Below are positions 23,872 to 39,465 of a stretch of DNA of 64,000 nt, piece after piece. Every line of letters begins with the position of its first letter. The first letter of the stretch is position 1. This DNA is from Alviniconcha marisindica (Eukaryota; Mollusca; Gastropoda; Provannidae). The DNA is taken from the NCBI GenBank assembly GCA_018857735.1, contig JABMCL010001012.1, forward strand, positions 496,001 to 560,000, read 5' to 3'. Both the position numbers and the translations under genes were made by a program. Under the pieces are notes generated by a model. That model had not been told where the DNA came from. It saw only the letters and a list, made by a program, of their open reading frames with translations, and did no database searches.

Positions 23872-24915
23872 TAGTGAGGGCTGCAGCGGTAGTGAGGGCT
23901 GCAGCGGTAGTAACTATAATGAGGACTGCAGCGGTAGTGAGGGCTGCAGCGGTAGGAACTATAATGAGGACTGCAGCGGTAGTGAGGGCTGCAGCGGTAG
24001 TAACTATAATGAGGGCTGCAGCGGTAGTGAGGTATAAGAGGCTGCAGCGGTAGACTATAATGAGGACTGCAGCGTATAGGGCTGCAGCGGTAGTAACTAT
24101 AATGAGGACTGCAGCGGTAGTAACTATAATGAGGACTGCAGCGGTAGTAACTATAATGAGGGCTGCAGCGGTGGTAAGGACTGCAGCGGTAGTGAGGACT
24201 AACTATAATGAGGACTGCAGCGGCAGTAACTATAATGAGGACTGCAGCGATAGTGAGGACTAACTATAATGAGGACTGCAGCGGTAGTAACTATAATGAG
24301 GACTGCAGCGGTAGTAACTATAATGAGGACTGCAGCGGTAGTGAGGACTAACTATGATGAGGACTGCAGCGGTGATGAGGACTAACTATAATGAGGACTG
24401 CAGCGATAGTAACTATAATGAGGACTGCAGCGGTAGTGAGGACTAACTATATGAGGACTGCAGCGGTAGTAACTATAATGAGGACTGCAGCGTAGTAACT
24501 ATAATGAGGACTGCAGCGGTAATAACTATAATGAGGACTGCAGCGGAAAGTAACTATAATGAGGACTGCAGCGGTATAACTATAATGAGGACTGCAGCGG
24601 TAAGTAACTATAATGAGGACTGCAGCGGTAGTAACTATGATGAGGACTGCAGCGGTAGTAACTATAGATGAGGACTGCAGCGGTGAGTAACTATGATGAG
24701 GACTGCAGCGGTAGTAACTATGATGAGGACTGCAGCGGTAGGGGTAACTATATGAGGACTGCAGCGGTAGTAACTATAATGAGGACTGCAGCGGTGATGA
24801 GGACTAACTATAATGAAGACTGCAGCGGTAGTAACTATAATGAAGACTGCAGCGGTAGTAACTATAATGAAGACTGCAGCTATAGTAACTTTGATGAGGA
24901 CTACAGTGGTAGTAA
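23872..24915. repeat. 27-bp minisatellite, about 38 copies
   Basis: The unit contains gaggactgcagcggtagtaa and ctataat; each unit has a ctgcag palindrome. It lies only about 95 bp from the 34-bp array. Confidence 0.95.
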
Positions 24916-24929
24916 GGAATGCAATGACT

Positions 24930-26750
24930 GCGGCGGATGTGACCTTATTTTAGAAGTAGGGAGAGGAGTCAGGGGGGAAATGGAGATGAATGGAAGTTAG
25001 AAATTAAGACAAGGATAATCTACATGGCAGTGGGCGAAGCATGGGTGGCTATATTCTGACCTACTCCCGTCTTTAAAGGAGACAACATTTGCCAGCTCAG
25101 GATTCTCAACAGTCAATGGGACCTTATTTTCTGCGTCCGCAGTACCCCACTACTGGACGGAGCCACCAATTCTGTATTTTGACCAGCTTCAAAGGCGGAG
25201 ACGCTAACGGGGTCCAAAGTGAGGCGGACTTCACTGAGATGCAGAGAGAGTTGTGCTTCACGCTGCATGGTTTGTAGCTACGGCTGACAGCCTCAAAGCC
25301 TCGGGGAGAGTGGCGCAAAGGATCAGCACAGGCCGTGCCCTGCCCTGCCCTGCCCTGCCCTGCCCTGCCCTGCCCTGCCCTAAGTGTCCGAAGCAAACGA
25401 CGTTAGGGTAAGACACCGACTAGCGGTTACAGAGGAGCTACACGTCCGCAGTGTATACCAGAGGTATTCAGGAGGTGGCCTGTCCGGAGGGAACTGCTGT
25501 AGAAAAACAATTCCAAGATGGCTCCAGTGTGGTGCCCTTCCCCGGACAAAAGTGTCTGCCGCATCGGCTAGCGGAAGATCAGAGGACACGGGGAGCCAAC
25601 TGTTCGGGGGATTTGGCTAGGAATATTTGGAGTCACTGGCTGAAAACCCTTTCACAATTTGTCAAGGGAGCAAATATTACGTGATTATCAGAGATCATTT
25701 TTCGCTTTTTCTTCTTCTTTTCTTTTCTTCCTTTGTGTTTCTTTCTTTCTTTGTTGTTGTTCTTTCTTTTCTTTTGTTTTCTTTCTTCTTTTTTTCTCTC
25801 CCTTTTTTTTCTTTCTTTCTTCTTTCTTTGGTGTTGAGGGGTGGTGGAGGGAGGAGTGGGGTGGGGGGCGGTGGGGAGGGGGTAGTTCGAAAGGCCCAGC
25901 CATTCACCAATGTCAATCTGACAGACATCTATATTTACATTCACACGAGTATTATTCGGCAGAAGCCGTTTTCAAGTGGAGCAGTCTGATCACAGTTGAC
26001 CTGTTGGACGTTCAGAGAAACGTCCACACTTGGTCCCTTGCCACTTCTCGATTGTATAAAGAAAAAGAAGAGGATATGAAAAAAGAAAGAAAGAAGAAGA
26101 AGAAGAAGAAGAAGAAGGGGGCGGGGGGCCTTTGTTTACATCGTGACCTCTTGTCAGCAGGCTGTTGTGGATTCTAGTGTTGAAGCTACCTGAGTGTCAT
26201 TAATATCTCCCCGAGGAAGGTCGGGGCCGAAATATTGGGGACTTTTCAACTCATCTGTTGTCTTAATTCGTTTTTACATGTATATATTGTTTCTTCCTTT
26301 CTTTTTCTGCCATGCGGTTGACGGGAATTTAAATCCAGTTAGTATTTTTTCTGCCGATGCTGAAGCGAGGACCTGACAGGGGGGAGGTCCCCATGAATAC
26401 ATAATCCACTCAACTCGATTTCAAACCTCACAGCCGTGTCTCGCCCCAGTACCACAATGCACTTGGAACGCAGCTGATACGGTTTGAACTGTTCAGTTCA
26501 ATGCAAAATGGTGTCCATGTGCTCAGAAAAGCTTGTATAATGTACGCTTCTCACCTCGATTTTTTAATTTATTTATTTGTGCGTAGCAAAAGGCGGATGA
26601 GGATACTCTGAGGGGTGAAGGTATAGGTAGACAAAGTTATTGATCCATATTTCACAAGCCAATTTTTACTCATGGGACCGCCGGAGAAGACAGCAGCTAG
26701 ATGACAGTGTCCTGACGACGGCCCAGGGTCATGTGGAGACGGAGGTCAAA
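24930..26750. other. Intergenic stretch, no gene seen
   Basis: It contains a (TGCCC)n pentamer run at 25337-25381, a pyrimidine-rich tract at 25700-25830, a purine-rich tract at 26060-26130 and a strong hairpin at 26202-26236. No coding-like frame was found. Confidence 0.6.
25337..25381. repeat. (TGCCC)n pentanucleotide repeat, about 9 copies
   Basis: Perfect tgccc tandem copies ending at ccctaag. Confidence 0.95.
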
Positions 26751-26756
26751 TGGAAG

Positions 26757-27118
26757 GAACAGCACTCCCTGTGGAGAGTGGCCATCATTATAGGTCTCAA
26801 CATGGCCGGTACAACGGCCCTACGACCCCCTGTGGAGAGTGGCCATCATTATAGGTCACAACATGGCCGGTACAACGGCCCTACGACCCCCTGTGGAGAG
26901 TGGCCATCATTATAGGTCACAACATGGCCGGTACAACGGCCCTACGACCCCCTGTGGAGAGTTGCCATCATTATAGGTCACAACATGGCCGGCACAAACG
27001 GCCCTACGACCCCCTGTAGAGAGTGGCCATCATTATAGGTCACAGCATGGCCGGTACAACGGCCCTACGACCCCCTGTAGAGAGTGGCCATCATTATAGG
27101 TCACACAACGGCCGCTAC
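26757..27118. repeat. 61-bp minisatellite, 6 copies
   Basis: The unit contains gagagtggccatcattatag, gtcacaacatggccggtaca and acggccctacgaccccctgt. Confidence 0.94.
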
Positions 27119-27175
27119 AATGGCCTTTTTGCACTCTACTCTCTGCTGGGACAACTTACCCGCCAGCGTGCGTGT

Positions 27176-27181
27176 GCGCGC

Positions 27182-27265
<84 letters not shown>

Positions 27266-27328
27266 GAAATAAATTAGGTTCATTTATACCTAACAACTAG
27301 TATTTGATAAACTACTGATTAAGCAAAA

Positions 27329-27402
<74 letters not shown>

Positions 27403-27508
27403 CAGAGAGACAGAGAGACAGACAGAGACAGACAGAGACAGACAGACAGACAGACAGACAGAGACACAGACAGACAGACAGACAGAGACAGAGAGACTAT
27501 GTGTGTGT

Positions 27509-27563
<55 letters not shown>

Positions 27564-27645
27564 CCTGCGGGTGCGTGCGTGTGTGCGGGTGCGTGCGTGT
27601 ATGTGTGTGTGCGTGCGTGCGTGCGTGTGTGTGTGGAAGGCGGTA
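27176..27645. repeat. Composite TG / GA / GACA / TG microsatellite cluster
   Basis: (TG) at 27184-27260, (GA) at 27333-27394, (GACA)-rich at 27395-27495, then TG and TGCG to 27635. Confidence 0.96.
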
Positions 27646-28111
27646 CAGAGAAATACTAAGGCGAAGGGGAAAGAAGAGCGTGTATGGGTGTGCAGTTTGT
27701 AGAATAAACTGATCGTCAGGAGAAAGAGGAGCGTGTATGGGTGTGCAGTTTGTAGAATAAACTGATCGTCAGTCGGACAGTAATCCCGAGCCGGACAGTT
27801 TTGTAGTAACGTGCACAAAATGTTTCTCCGAAAATAAATTAAACAAAGAAACTGAAGTCAGTGGGTGGATGAAACTTTTAGTTTCCGAGTTACTTCATTT
27901 CTATACCCACAACAGTCCTTTTTTTTTCCTTCTCTCTCTCTCTCTCTGTTTTTTTCTTTCTCTCTCTCTCCCGTTGTTGACAACCGTCTCCACCAGATTG
28001 TACAGCAATATGGTGGGCCCCCAAAGTGAGAAAAGTAGGAATTTCAAGCTTGTTGCTACCGACAGGAACTGGCCTTTTAAGATTTAGTGAAAAACTGACA
28101 AACAAACAAAA

Positions 28112-28117
28112 AAACGC

Positions 28118-28172
<55 letters not shown>

Positions 28173-28199
28173 CAACAACAACAACAACAACAACAAAAA

Positions 28200-28200
<1 letters not shown>
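28112..28200. repeat. (CA)n followed by (CAA)n
   Basis: About 28 CA units, then about eight caa units. Confidence 0.96.
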
Positions 28201-30020
<1,820 letters not shown>

Positions 30021-30023
30021 ACT

Positions 30024-30145
30024 TATTAGAACAGTGTATAGGCCATGGATTCAGTGACTGTGTATAGGCCATGGATTCAGTGACTGTGTATAGGCCATGG
30101 ATTCAGTGACAGTGTATAGGCCATGGATTCAGTGACTGTGTATAC
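30024..30145. repeat. 26-bp tandem repeat, 4-5 copies
   Basis: The unit contains gtgtataggccatggattca plus gtgact. Confidence 0.93.
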
Positions 30146-30221
30146 AGCCCCTGCTGTGGCTGTTATGACTTATAGCATATAAGATCAAGCGGCGTTTATG
30201 GTGAGTGTATGTAAACACTGT

Positions 30222-31368
30222 TTAGGCCCAGAAGCTGTGTGAACAGGGAGATGGTGCTGTGTGAACAGGGAGGTGGTGCTGTGTAAACAGGGAGATGGTG
30301 TTATGTGAACAGGGAGGTGGTACTGTGTAAACAGGGAGGTGGTGTTATACAGGGAGGTGGTGCTGTGTGAACAGGGAGATGGTGCTGTGTGAACAGGGAG
30401 ATGGTGTTATACAGGGAGGTGGAGCTGTGTGAACAGGGAGATGGTGCTATGTGAACAGGGAGATGGTGCTATGTGAACAGGGAGGTGGTGCTGTGTGAAC
30501 AGGGAAGTGGTGCTATGTGAACAGGGAGGTGGTGCTATGTGAACAGGGAGATGGTGCTATACAGGGAGGTGGAGCTGTGTGAAAAGGAAGGTGGTACTAT
30601 GTGAACAGGGAGATGGCGCTATACAGGGAGGTGGAGCTGTGTTAACAGGGAGGTGGAGCTGTGTGAACAGGGAGGTGATGCTGTGTGAACAGGGAGGTGG
30701 TGCTATCTGAACAGGGAGGTGGTGCTATGTGAACAGGGAGGTGGTGCTGCAGTAAACAGGGAAGTGGTGCTATGTGAACAGGGAGGTGGCTCTGTGTGAA
30801 CAGGGAGGTGGTGCTATGTGAACAGGGAGGTGGCTCTGTGCGAACAGGGAGATGGCTCTATATGAACAGGGAGGTGTTGCTATGTGAACAGGAAAGTGGT
30901 GCTGTGTAAACAGGGATATGGTGCTGCGTAAACAGGGAGGTGTTGATGTGTGAACAGGGAGGTGGTGCTGTGTGAACAGGGAGGTGGTGCTGTGTAAACA
31001 CGGAGATGGTGCTGTGTAAACAGGGCGGTGGTGTTATGTGAACAGGGAGGTGGTGCTGTGTAAACAGAGAGATGGTGCTGTATAAACAGGGAGATGGTGC
31101 TGTGTAAACAGGGAGGTGGTGCTGTATAAACAGGGAGATGGTACTGTGTAAACAGGGAAGTGGTGCTGTGCAAACAGGGAGGTGGTGCTGTGTGAACAGG
31201 GAGATGGTGCTGTGTAAACAGGGAAGTGGTGCAGTGTAAACAGGGAGGTGGTGCTGTGTGAACAGGGAGGTGGTGCTGTGTTAACAGGGAAGTGGTGCTG
31301 TGTAAACAGGGAGGTGGTGCTGCTGTAAACAGGGAGGTGGTGCTATGTGAACAGGGAGATGGTGCTAG
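30222..31368. repeat. 22-bp minisatellite, about 50 copies
   Basis: The unit is close to gtgctgtgtgaacagggagg plus tg, with many single-base variants and shortened units (ttatacagggaggtgg). Confidence 0.95.
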
Positions 31369-31371
31369 GAC

Positions 31372-34050
31372 GGTGAAGCTGGATGGTTTGTCTCGCTGGT
31401 TACTTGTTCTCAGTTGTTTCTGTGGACACTGTCATTGTGACCGTGTTCCCCACAACGGCTGAAACAAGTTGCGGAGTGCACGAGTTATTCTCCACTTGCG
31501 AGTTCCCCACCGCCTGACTATCTATTGTTGTGGTGGTGGCTGGTGATTGTTGGAGTGGTCGAACGGCTCAGGCATAGGTACCGCCCCCCCCCCCCCCCCC
31601 CCACACACACACACTGATAAACCGTTAAAGGTTTCTATGGACGCTACGAACCACGGAACAAACAAACAACGCTTTGTCGACACCCACTCAACCAGCGAGT
31701 GCAGTGTTGAGGCGATGATTGTTTGGTCCATACCTCATCCTTACCTCTCTTTCCCCGCTACTGTCCTTCTGCATGGTTCAACTGTTCGCTGTTACTGTGC
31801 GCATTACTGCTGCTGTCTATTACTGCCTCTTATTACTATTATGTTTTCTTTTCGAGATGGCGGGTGACTGCCCATGTGGCGGGTGAAAAACCAAAAGCAA
31901 AACCAAACAAAACAACAACAAAACCCAAAAAACAAACGCCACACATGCAGTCGTTGACCCTATTAAATGCAGTGGTCAATGTACAGTTATATTGCCTGGG
32001 TGCTCCCTCCCCCCCCCCCCCCCCCCCTCCGAGTGTTCGTCTGGGAGAGGCTACAAGAAGCTTGTTATTATTGCTATTAATATTGTGATTAGCATCACTG
32101 GCTTGTTCCGCCAGCCTTATATTACTTCCAACTCTGAAATCCGCTGCAAAGATATTTGTGATTAATCAGCCGATTTTTCTTACAGTTAAAATATTTTACA
32201 TGGTAACAATCAACAACTTCTAAAATTCTAAAACCCGAATCTGCCCTTGTACTTTTGTTCTTTTTATTGTTAAAAATGTAATTCTGAGCGAATTATACGC
32301 ACAGCATTTTACGGCAATCAACATTCGACTGAACCAACGGTCCTTCCATAATATTTAGTTCTTATTCATACATCTAAGAAATTACCATTGTTTTCAAAAT
32401 GGCAATAACAACAATGATTACTTATTATTATAATTTATGCATCTGAAAATGCGTGCACAATGACGACATCATGCGTTACCACAACATGCATGTCGACACT
32501 GACCATTTTACCACCAAGTGTGGTGCGATTCCTACCAATGAATCAGGCAGAACGAGTGTCATTTTATGGTAAATAGTGAGGTTACACCGTAGCTGTTTAA
32601 AACACGGCAATGTAAGATTGCCTTTGCCGCTTTCTTAAACTGAGAATGAATAACTATACAGAACCGGAATCAGACATTCGATGTGACTGAATTAGTTGTC
32701 TTGCCCCCTGTCAACAACGGGGTGTTATAATTAACTGAACCTAAACTGACTGACTTGTTTGCCTGTCGAGCATGCCAACCACGATCGCTTTGCCTCACGT
32801 CTCAAACCCAGACGCACACCCTTTCTAGCTGCATGCTTAATCCGCCCGCTAACGTGCTGGTAGCGGTTGCGTGGAATCTGTGCACTCAGCGCTGACAGCC
32901 GTACACGGGGTACATCTGTCCATTCCACATGGAGCCAGCAAGACTGGATACGCTGGGAAAGCAGAAAGCGGTACGTGAGAAGAGACCCCCATGCCCACTC
33001 AATCGTCGTCATTAGCCAGCAGTTCTCCAAAAATAAATTGTTTGCAACTACCAACAGACCCGCTCCGGCCATTAATAGGCACTCAGATCTGTTCTGGAGA
33101 GTCGACACATTTGTTTTAGCACCCGAAATTCAGAAAAGAAGAAAAAGGAGGAAAAAAGTTCCACAGAGATAAAAAAATAAAAAAATAATAGGGACGGAAA
33201 AAATCCTCCAGCTTGTGGATGGTGTTTGCGCTGTAGCAGGAGAAGGAGACAAGCGAAACAAAGGGGCGTGCGGTGAATTAAAAAACAAAACCACTAAATT
33301 AGATCCCAGCAAGATTTGACTGATTTGTTTTGAAAGAGAAGTGATAGTGATTTGATTATAACTTTGCATAAAACAAAGCTGACTTGAGAGAAGCTGCCGT
33401 GGGCTTGGTGGACCTGGTGGGCTATTACAGAGCTTCTCGACTGGCAACAGTGAATGCTAATCACTTTAGGGGACGAGATGGGGAGCCATAAATAATTTGT
33501 TATCATTATTATTATCCCTTCCGTTGGCCCTGACGCCTGTGTTTGTCAGACCTGTACCTCTGAATCCAACACCCTTCGTCTTAGTATTTCCCTTTACCCC
33601 CCACAATTTTCTCTCTCTCTCTCTCTATCTGTCTCTGTCTCTATTTGTCTCTGTCTGTCTGTCTGTCTCTGTCTGTCTGTCTGTCTGTCTGTGTCTGTGT
33701 CTGTCTCTCCGTCTCTGTCTCTCTCTCTATTAACATTAGCAATGGTCTATCGGTAGACTTTGAGTGTAGTATAGAAAGGGAAAATGAATAATTAGATACC
33801 GCTCTCTGGCCGACATGACAGCGATCAGCTTTACGCTGAACTCGAATGTAATGCAACTGCGGACGACGTAATCTAAATTCAAGAAAAGAGTAAGTAAGTA
33901 AGTTGGTGTTTTACGCCCAGTCAACCGGTGCGGTTATATCAGGGCGATTCAAGAAAAGAATTAAACGCTCAGTCGAATCAGTTAAAATAAAAAGAGAACA
34001 TGTTTACTTCCTGTTTAAATTCGATAAGGTTACCGAAATGATATAAACTA
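31372..34050. other. Intergenic stretch, no gene seen
   Basis: Poly-C runs at about 31585-31602 and 32009-32027, a CT/CTGT tract at 33609-33730 and the small retroposed tail at 33890-33946. No coding-like frame is supported. Confidence 0.6.
33890..33946 (-). mobile_element. 57-bp retroposed LINE/SINE 3' tail with target duplications
   Basis: Read on the minus strand the insert ends in three ttac units. Its 46-bp core (accggttgactgggcgtaaa and flanks) is the same as the 3' end of the LINE at 57814-58343. It is flanked by a perfect 13-bp direct repeat, attcaagaaaaga, at 33877-33889 and 33947-33959. Confidence 0.85.
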
Positions 34051-34136
34051 GATGAACTCAAGAATTTCCATTATCGTGCAAAGTTTGGCATTAACGGCAT
34101 TTCTTGCGTTCCCCCCGCAACCCAGAGAGAGAGAGC

Positions 34137-34187
<51 letters not shown>

Positions 34188-34273
34188 GCACACACACACA
34201 CAAACGCACACACACAAATGGCAAGGATAGTTGCAGTGAGGGGTGGGTATGGGAAGGGTCCCCACTGATGTGC

Positions 34274-35620
34274 CGTCCCTTGCCCTGTCAGACACCCACT
34301 CTGTGCATGCCTGTCTAACTTTGCCCTGTCAGACACCCACTCTGTGCATGCCTGTCTAACCTTGCCCTGTCAGACACCCACTCTGTGCATGCCTGTCTAA
34401 CTTTGCCCTGTCAGACACCCACTCTGTGCATGCCTGTCTAACTTTGCCCTGTCAGACACCCACTCTGTGCATGCCTGTCTAACTTTGCCCTGTCAGACAC
34501 CCACTCTGTGCATGCCTGTCTAACTTTGCCCTGTCAGACACCCACTCTGTGCATGCCTAACTTTGCCCTGTCAGACACCCACTCTGTGCATGCCTGTCTA
34601 ACTTTGCTCTGTCCGATACCCACTCTGTGCATGCCTGTCTAACTTTGCCCTGTCAGACACCCACTCTGTACATGCCTAACTTTGCCCTGTCAGATACCCA
34701 CTCTGTGCATGTCTAACTTTGCCCCGTCAGACACCCACTCTGTGCATGCCTAACTTTGCCCTGTCAGATACCCACTCTGTGCATGCCTGTCTAACTTTGC
34801 CTTGTCAGACACCCACTCTGTGCATGCCTGTCTAACTTTGCCCTGTCAGACACCCACTCTGTGCATGTCTAACTTTGCCCCTACAGACACCCACTCTGTG
34901 CATGCCTAACTTTGCCCTGTCAGATACCCACTCTGTGCATGTTTTTAACTTTGCCCTGTCAGACACCCACTCTGTGCATGCCTGTCTAACTTTGCCCTGC
35001 CAGACACCCATACTGTGCATGCCTGTCTAACCTTGCCCTGTCAGACACCCACTCTGTGCATGCCTGTCTAACCTTGCCCTGTCAGACACCCACTCTGTGC
35101 ATGCCTGTCTAACCTTGTCCTGTCAGACACCCACACTGTGCATGCCTGTCTAACCTTGCCCTGTCAGACACCCACTCTCTGCATGCCTGTCTAACTTTGC
35201 CCTGTCAGACACCCACATTGCGCATGCCTGTCAAACCTTACCATGTCAGACACCCACTCTGTGCATGTCTGTCTAACCTTGCCCTGTCAGACACCCACAC
35301 TGTACATGCCTGTCTAACCTTGCCCTGTCAGACACCTACTCTGTGCATGCCTGTCTAACTTTGCCCTGTCAGACACCCACACTGTGCATGCCTGTCTAAC
35401 TTTGCCCTGTCAGACACCCACATTGCGCATGCCTGTCAAACCTTGCCCTGTCAGACACCCACTCTGTGCATGTCTGTCTAACCTTACCCTGTCAGACACC
35501 CACTCTGTGCATGTCTGTCTAACCTTGCCCTGTCAGACACCCACACTGTGCATGCCTGTCTAACTTTGCCCTGTCAGACACCCACACGGTACATGCCTGC
35601 CTAACTTTGCCCTGCAAGTC
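34274..35620. repeat. 41-bp minisatellite, about 33 copies
   Basis: The unit contains tttgccctgtcagacaccca, ctctgtgcatgcctgtctaa and c. It ends about 270 bp downstream of the speriolin stop codon and may lie in its 3' UTR. Confidence 0.95.
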
Positions 35621-35893
35621 TTGTCGACACTGTCGGAAAACATTTCACGTCGAGAAAGCAGCGAAAAATGTTCGGAGCCCCACATGGCTATTTCATCCCA
35701 GTCTTAATTCCATAGCTACATGCTACATGCACGTTGAGAAACCTTGACCCCCCCCCCCCCCCCCCCCCCACCTTCCACTCACACACCTTCCCCCTTTCCC
35801 TTTTTCCGTCATCTCCACCACCCGTTGCCTTAGAAAAACGCTTCCGGCGATTACTTTCCTCTACCCTATCCAATTTTTCCTGGCGCCCGTTGG

Positions 35894-36125
35894 TCAGTTA
35901 AAGCATAAAATGGGTGTGTTCTCCTTCACGGCAAGTCCGTGCAGACAGTCCACAAGGACAATCATGTCCGGACGCTCCTGGGGATTGGACAGTTTGATCA
36001 CGTGGTTTCGCAGGGACCGGAAGTCGTGCAGCCCCAGCCTGTTGACAGTGGCGGCGTCCGGAGGCTGCGGGAAGACGCCGTACGTGTTGATGACGTCCTG
36101 CGACAGCTTGCCGTGTTTGTGGACG
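35894..36125 (-). CDS. SPATC1: Speriolin exon 7 (stop codon)
   Basis: It encodes [20 protein letters not shown] and [20 protein letters not shown], then TGA at 35896-35894. INTYG and the final small-hydrophobic block match the end of the speriolin C-terminal domain. The acceptor is gtgtttgtag. Confidence 0.92.
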
Positions 36126-36279
36126 CTACAAACACATCAGCATGACATACCGTGCCCTGTTTATTTCTGTACTTATTATTTTGTCTGGTCTCCCCCCCCC
36201 CCCCCCCCCCCTCCAAACAAAAAGAGATTTCTGTCTTGTGTCTTTTTCTTCCTTTTTGTTGTTGTTTGTTTTGCATTTG

Positions 36280-36327
<48 letters not shown>

Positions 36328-36367
36328 CATGCATTTGTGCGTGCGTATGAGTGTGAGTGTGTGTGTG

Positions 36368-36453
<86 letters not shown>

Positions 36454-36532
36454 TACGTACGTGCGTTCGTGAGTGTGTGTGTGCGTTCGTGCGTGCGTTC
36501 GTGCATGCGTGCGTGCGTGCGTGCGTGCGTGC

Positions 36533-36567
<35 letters not shown>

Positions 36568-36570
36568 TGT

Positions 36571-36605
<35 letters not shown>

Positions 36606-37058
36606 ATGCATATATTCGCGCGCGCGTGTTTGTGTATGTGTGTGTACATTTAGCAGAATGTATAAGAATCAGCACATTGTTTGCTTATATGCATGTACAT
36701 GGCTGGTAAGAAATGATGGATTAATCACTGAATGTGAAACTATAACAAAAATTAAAACCATTGAAGAAACATATAGAAATCACGCAAATTGCCAACAATG
36801 TTAGATTTTCTAACCGCCCAATACAGCACGCACAGACACGGAAATGAAATGAAAATGCGCTTTTGTAGTTGGAGTCTGTCTCAGAACGTAAGCAGTCCTT
36901 GTTTGGATTTGTGTTATGCTTAACAGACTCAATCAATCAGTAGCCTGCTGGAGCGATAGAGGGCATTAATTGGCGAGCGAGCGAGAGAGAGAGAAGAGAG
37001 AGACAGAGACAGAGAGACAGAGACAGAGAGACAGAGACAGAAAGACAGACACAGAAAC

Positions 37059-37155
<97 letters not shown>

Positions 37156-39128
37156 AACTGGATTTTAACGTCCTGTCAAACGAACAAAATTACAGAGACA
37201 GACAGAGACAGACAGAGACAAAAGAGACAGAAAGATGGAGAGAGACTGTAAGACTGACAGACAAACAGAAACACAGAGAGAGATGGGGAGAGAGAGGGAG
37301 AGAGATGGGGAGAGATGGGGAGAGATGGGGAGAGAGAGGGAGAGAGAGGGAGAGGGAGGGAGAGGGAGAGAGAGAGATGAAAATGGATTTCAACGTCCTG
37401 TCAACCGAACAAGATCACATTAGGACGAGACACAGAGAGACAGACAGACAGACAGACAGGCAGGCAGGCAGGCAGACAAACAGGCTGACAGACACACAGA
37501 CAGAGAGACAGACAGACAAAAAAATAGTGTCGCCATTCACAGTGTGTGAGTAGCAAGCTGAAACTGTGGAAACAGTGTATTCGTGTAAGCACCTCGGAAC
37601 GAAGTTCGAGGACAGCCTGAAATGGGATCGTAACACCGAGGCCATCACACAGAATGGACACCAGCGACTCCATCTGCTGCTGAAGATCAGATCTTTTAGC
37701 GTTGCTCCAACTATTCTTAAGCTCTTTTATGACTCTTTTACTGCGTCTCTTTCATTTGCTGGTTTTATAATCGTAATGCTAAGCAAAGAAACTGGTTGCA
37801 GAAAATCGTGAATGTCATCTCCAATATAATCTGTGATCAAGTTAGGACTTATCCTTGTTCTGTGACCGACAGATTTCACACAAAGTGGAATCTGTTTTAA
37901 AGGACCCTGTCTGGGGAGTCAGATCACTGGCACACAAACCCAACAGAGGAAGAAACTCTTTCGATCCCACTACAGCTGACTCCTCAGCAGGGCATGGTCA
38001 TGCAGCCCTCTCAGCTAGTTTTGATCATTCTGTGTGGTTTTTCTGGGGTAGCTGTCTGATTTCAGTGGTCTGTATGGGTCCAGCGATGTGCCAGTATGTC
38101 TGGTTGACAATAAGTACTTTTATGTACATGTAGCTTAGGTGAAGACTATGTGCTTGGTGCTTTAATTTTCATTTATGGATTATTATTTTTTGTATCCAGT
38201 ATGTTTATTAAGTTATCATCAATTTAAATGCTTTTGACGTAGCTTTGATGTTCTTTTTACATGTTATTTTTAAATTAATGAGCCTTTAGTAGTTAGTTGA
38301 ACTGCCCTTTGAAATATGATTAAAGTATATTGACTTGACATATCGGTTGGATGTGTGTGTGTGGGGAAGGGGCGGGGGGAGGGAATGGGGCGATCTGCAA
38401 AGTTGCGAGTAGTAATCCCAGTTTACCCTGAAACACATGCATGGTTCTACAGAACAATTCAATGGCATTTTCGGGCTTGGTCGGTCTGCAAGCCAGGCTG
38501 ATGATTAAGGAATCAAAAAAGGAAGGAGGAGGAGAAGAAGCTTCCGATGGAGAGGGTCAAGACGGGAGTGGAGGGGAGGAATAAAAATCCCATCTCACCG
38601 GTATCCAAACGTGTCCCTCAGGTACGCGATGACTGCCTGCAGGCGCCGCATCAGACACGCCTCTCTGGCTTCATCACGTCTCCCCGACCGGCTGTCTCTG
38701 CAGTCGGAGCGAATCTTCTGCGGTAGGTTCAATACCGTGTACCTGAAACAGCCCGCAAAGTGCAACAAAAACAAGGAAGGAAGGCGACGATTGAATCAGG
38801 AAAAAACAAGAGCAAAGCGAGTCACGGAAATCCCAGAACAAAGAGCAAAAAAGAGTGTGGCTGGAATATAATTACGGGCTAGCTGTGCGTGCAGTAGCAT
38901 GTTGACAGGAGGTCGGTTTTTTTTTCGAATTTCTGCCTCCAGTGTCCATTTAACTTCATTTTTCCCTCGTCTTCAGACATCAAATGACGTGCCGTCAGCA
39001 CCGAACCTTTTGGCTGGTTGGTTGGTTTTTACCTGTCATTACATGGGTTTTGTTTGCTGCTGATGTATCCTTCGTGGGCGTTGCTAATTATCAAGCAACT
39101 CTGTCTGCCTGTCTGGACTGTCGAGTGA

Positions 39129-39213
<85 letters not shown>

Positions 39214-39289
39214 ATAAAGTATTCTCTTCTCTTCTCTTCTCTCTCTCTCTAATAAAATATTATCTTCTCTCTCTCTCTAATAAAATATT

Positions 39290-39343
<54 letters not shown>

Positions 39344-39397
39344 ATAAAGTATTATCTTCTCTTCTCTCTCTCTCTCTAATAAAGTATTATCTTACCT

Positions 39398-39465
<68 letters not shown>

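Noticed and set aside
25337..25381. TGCCC repeats as a telomere-like sequence
   Set aside because: The unit is not a known telomere repeat (TTAGGG type) and is short and internal.
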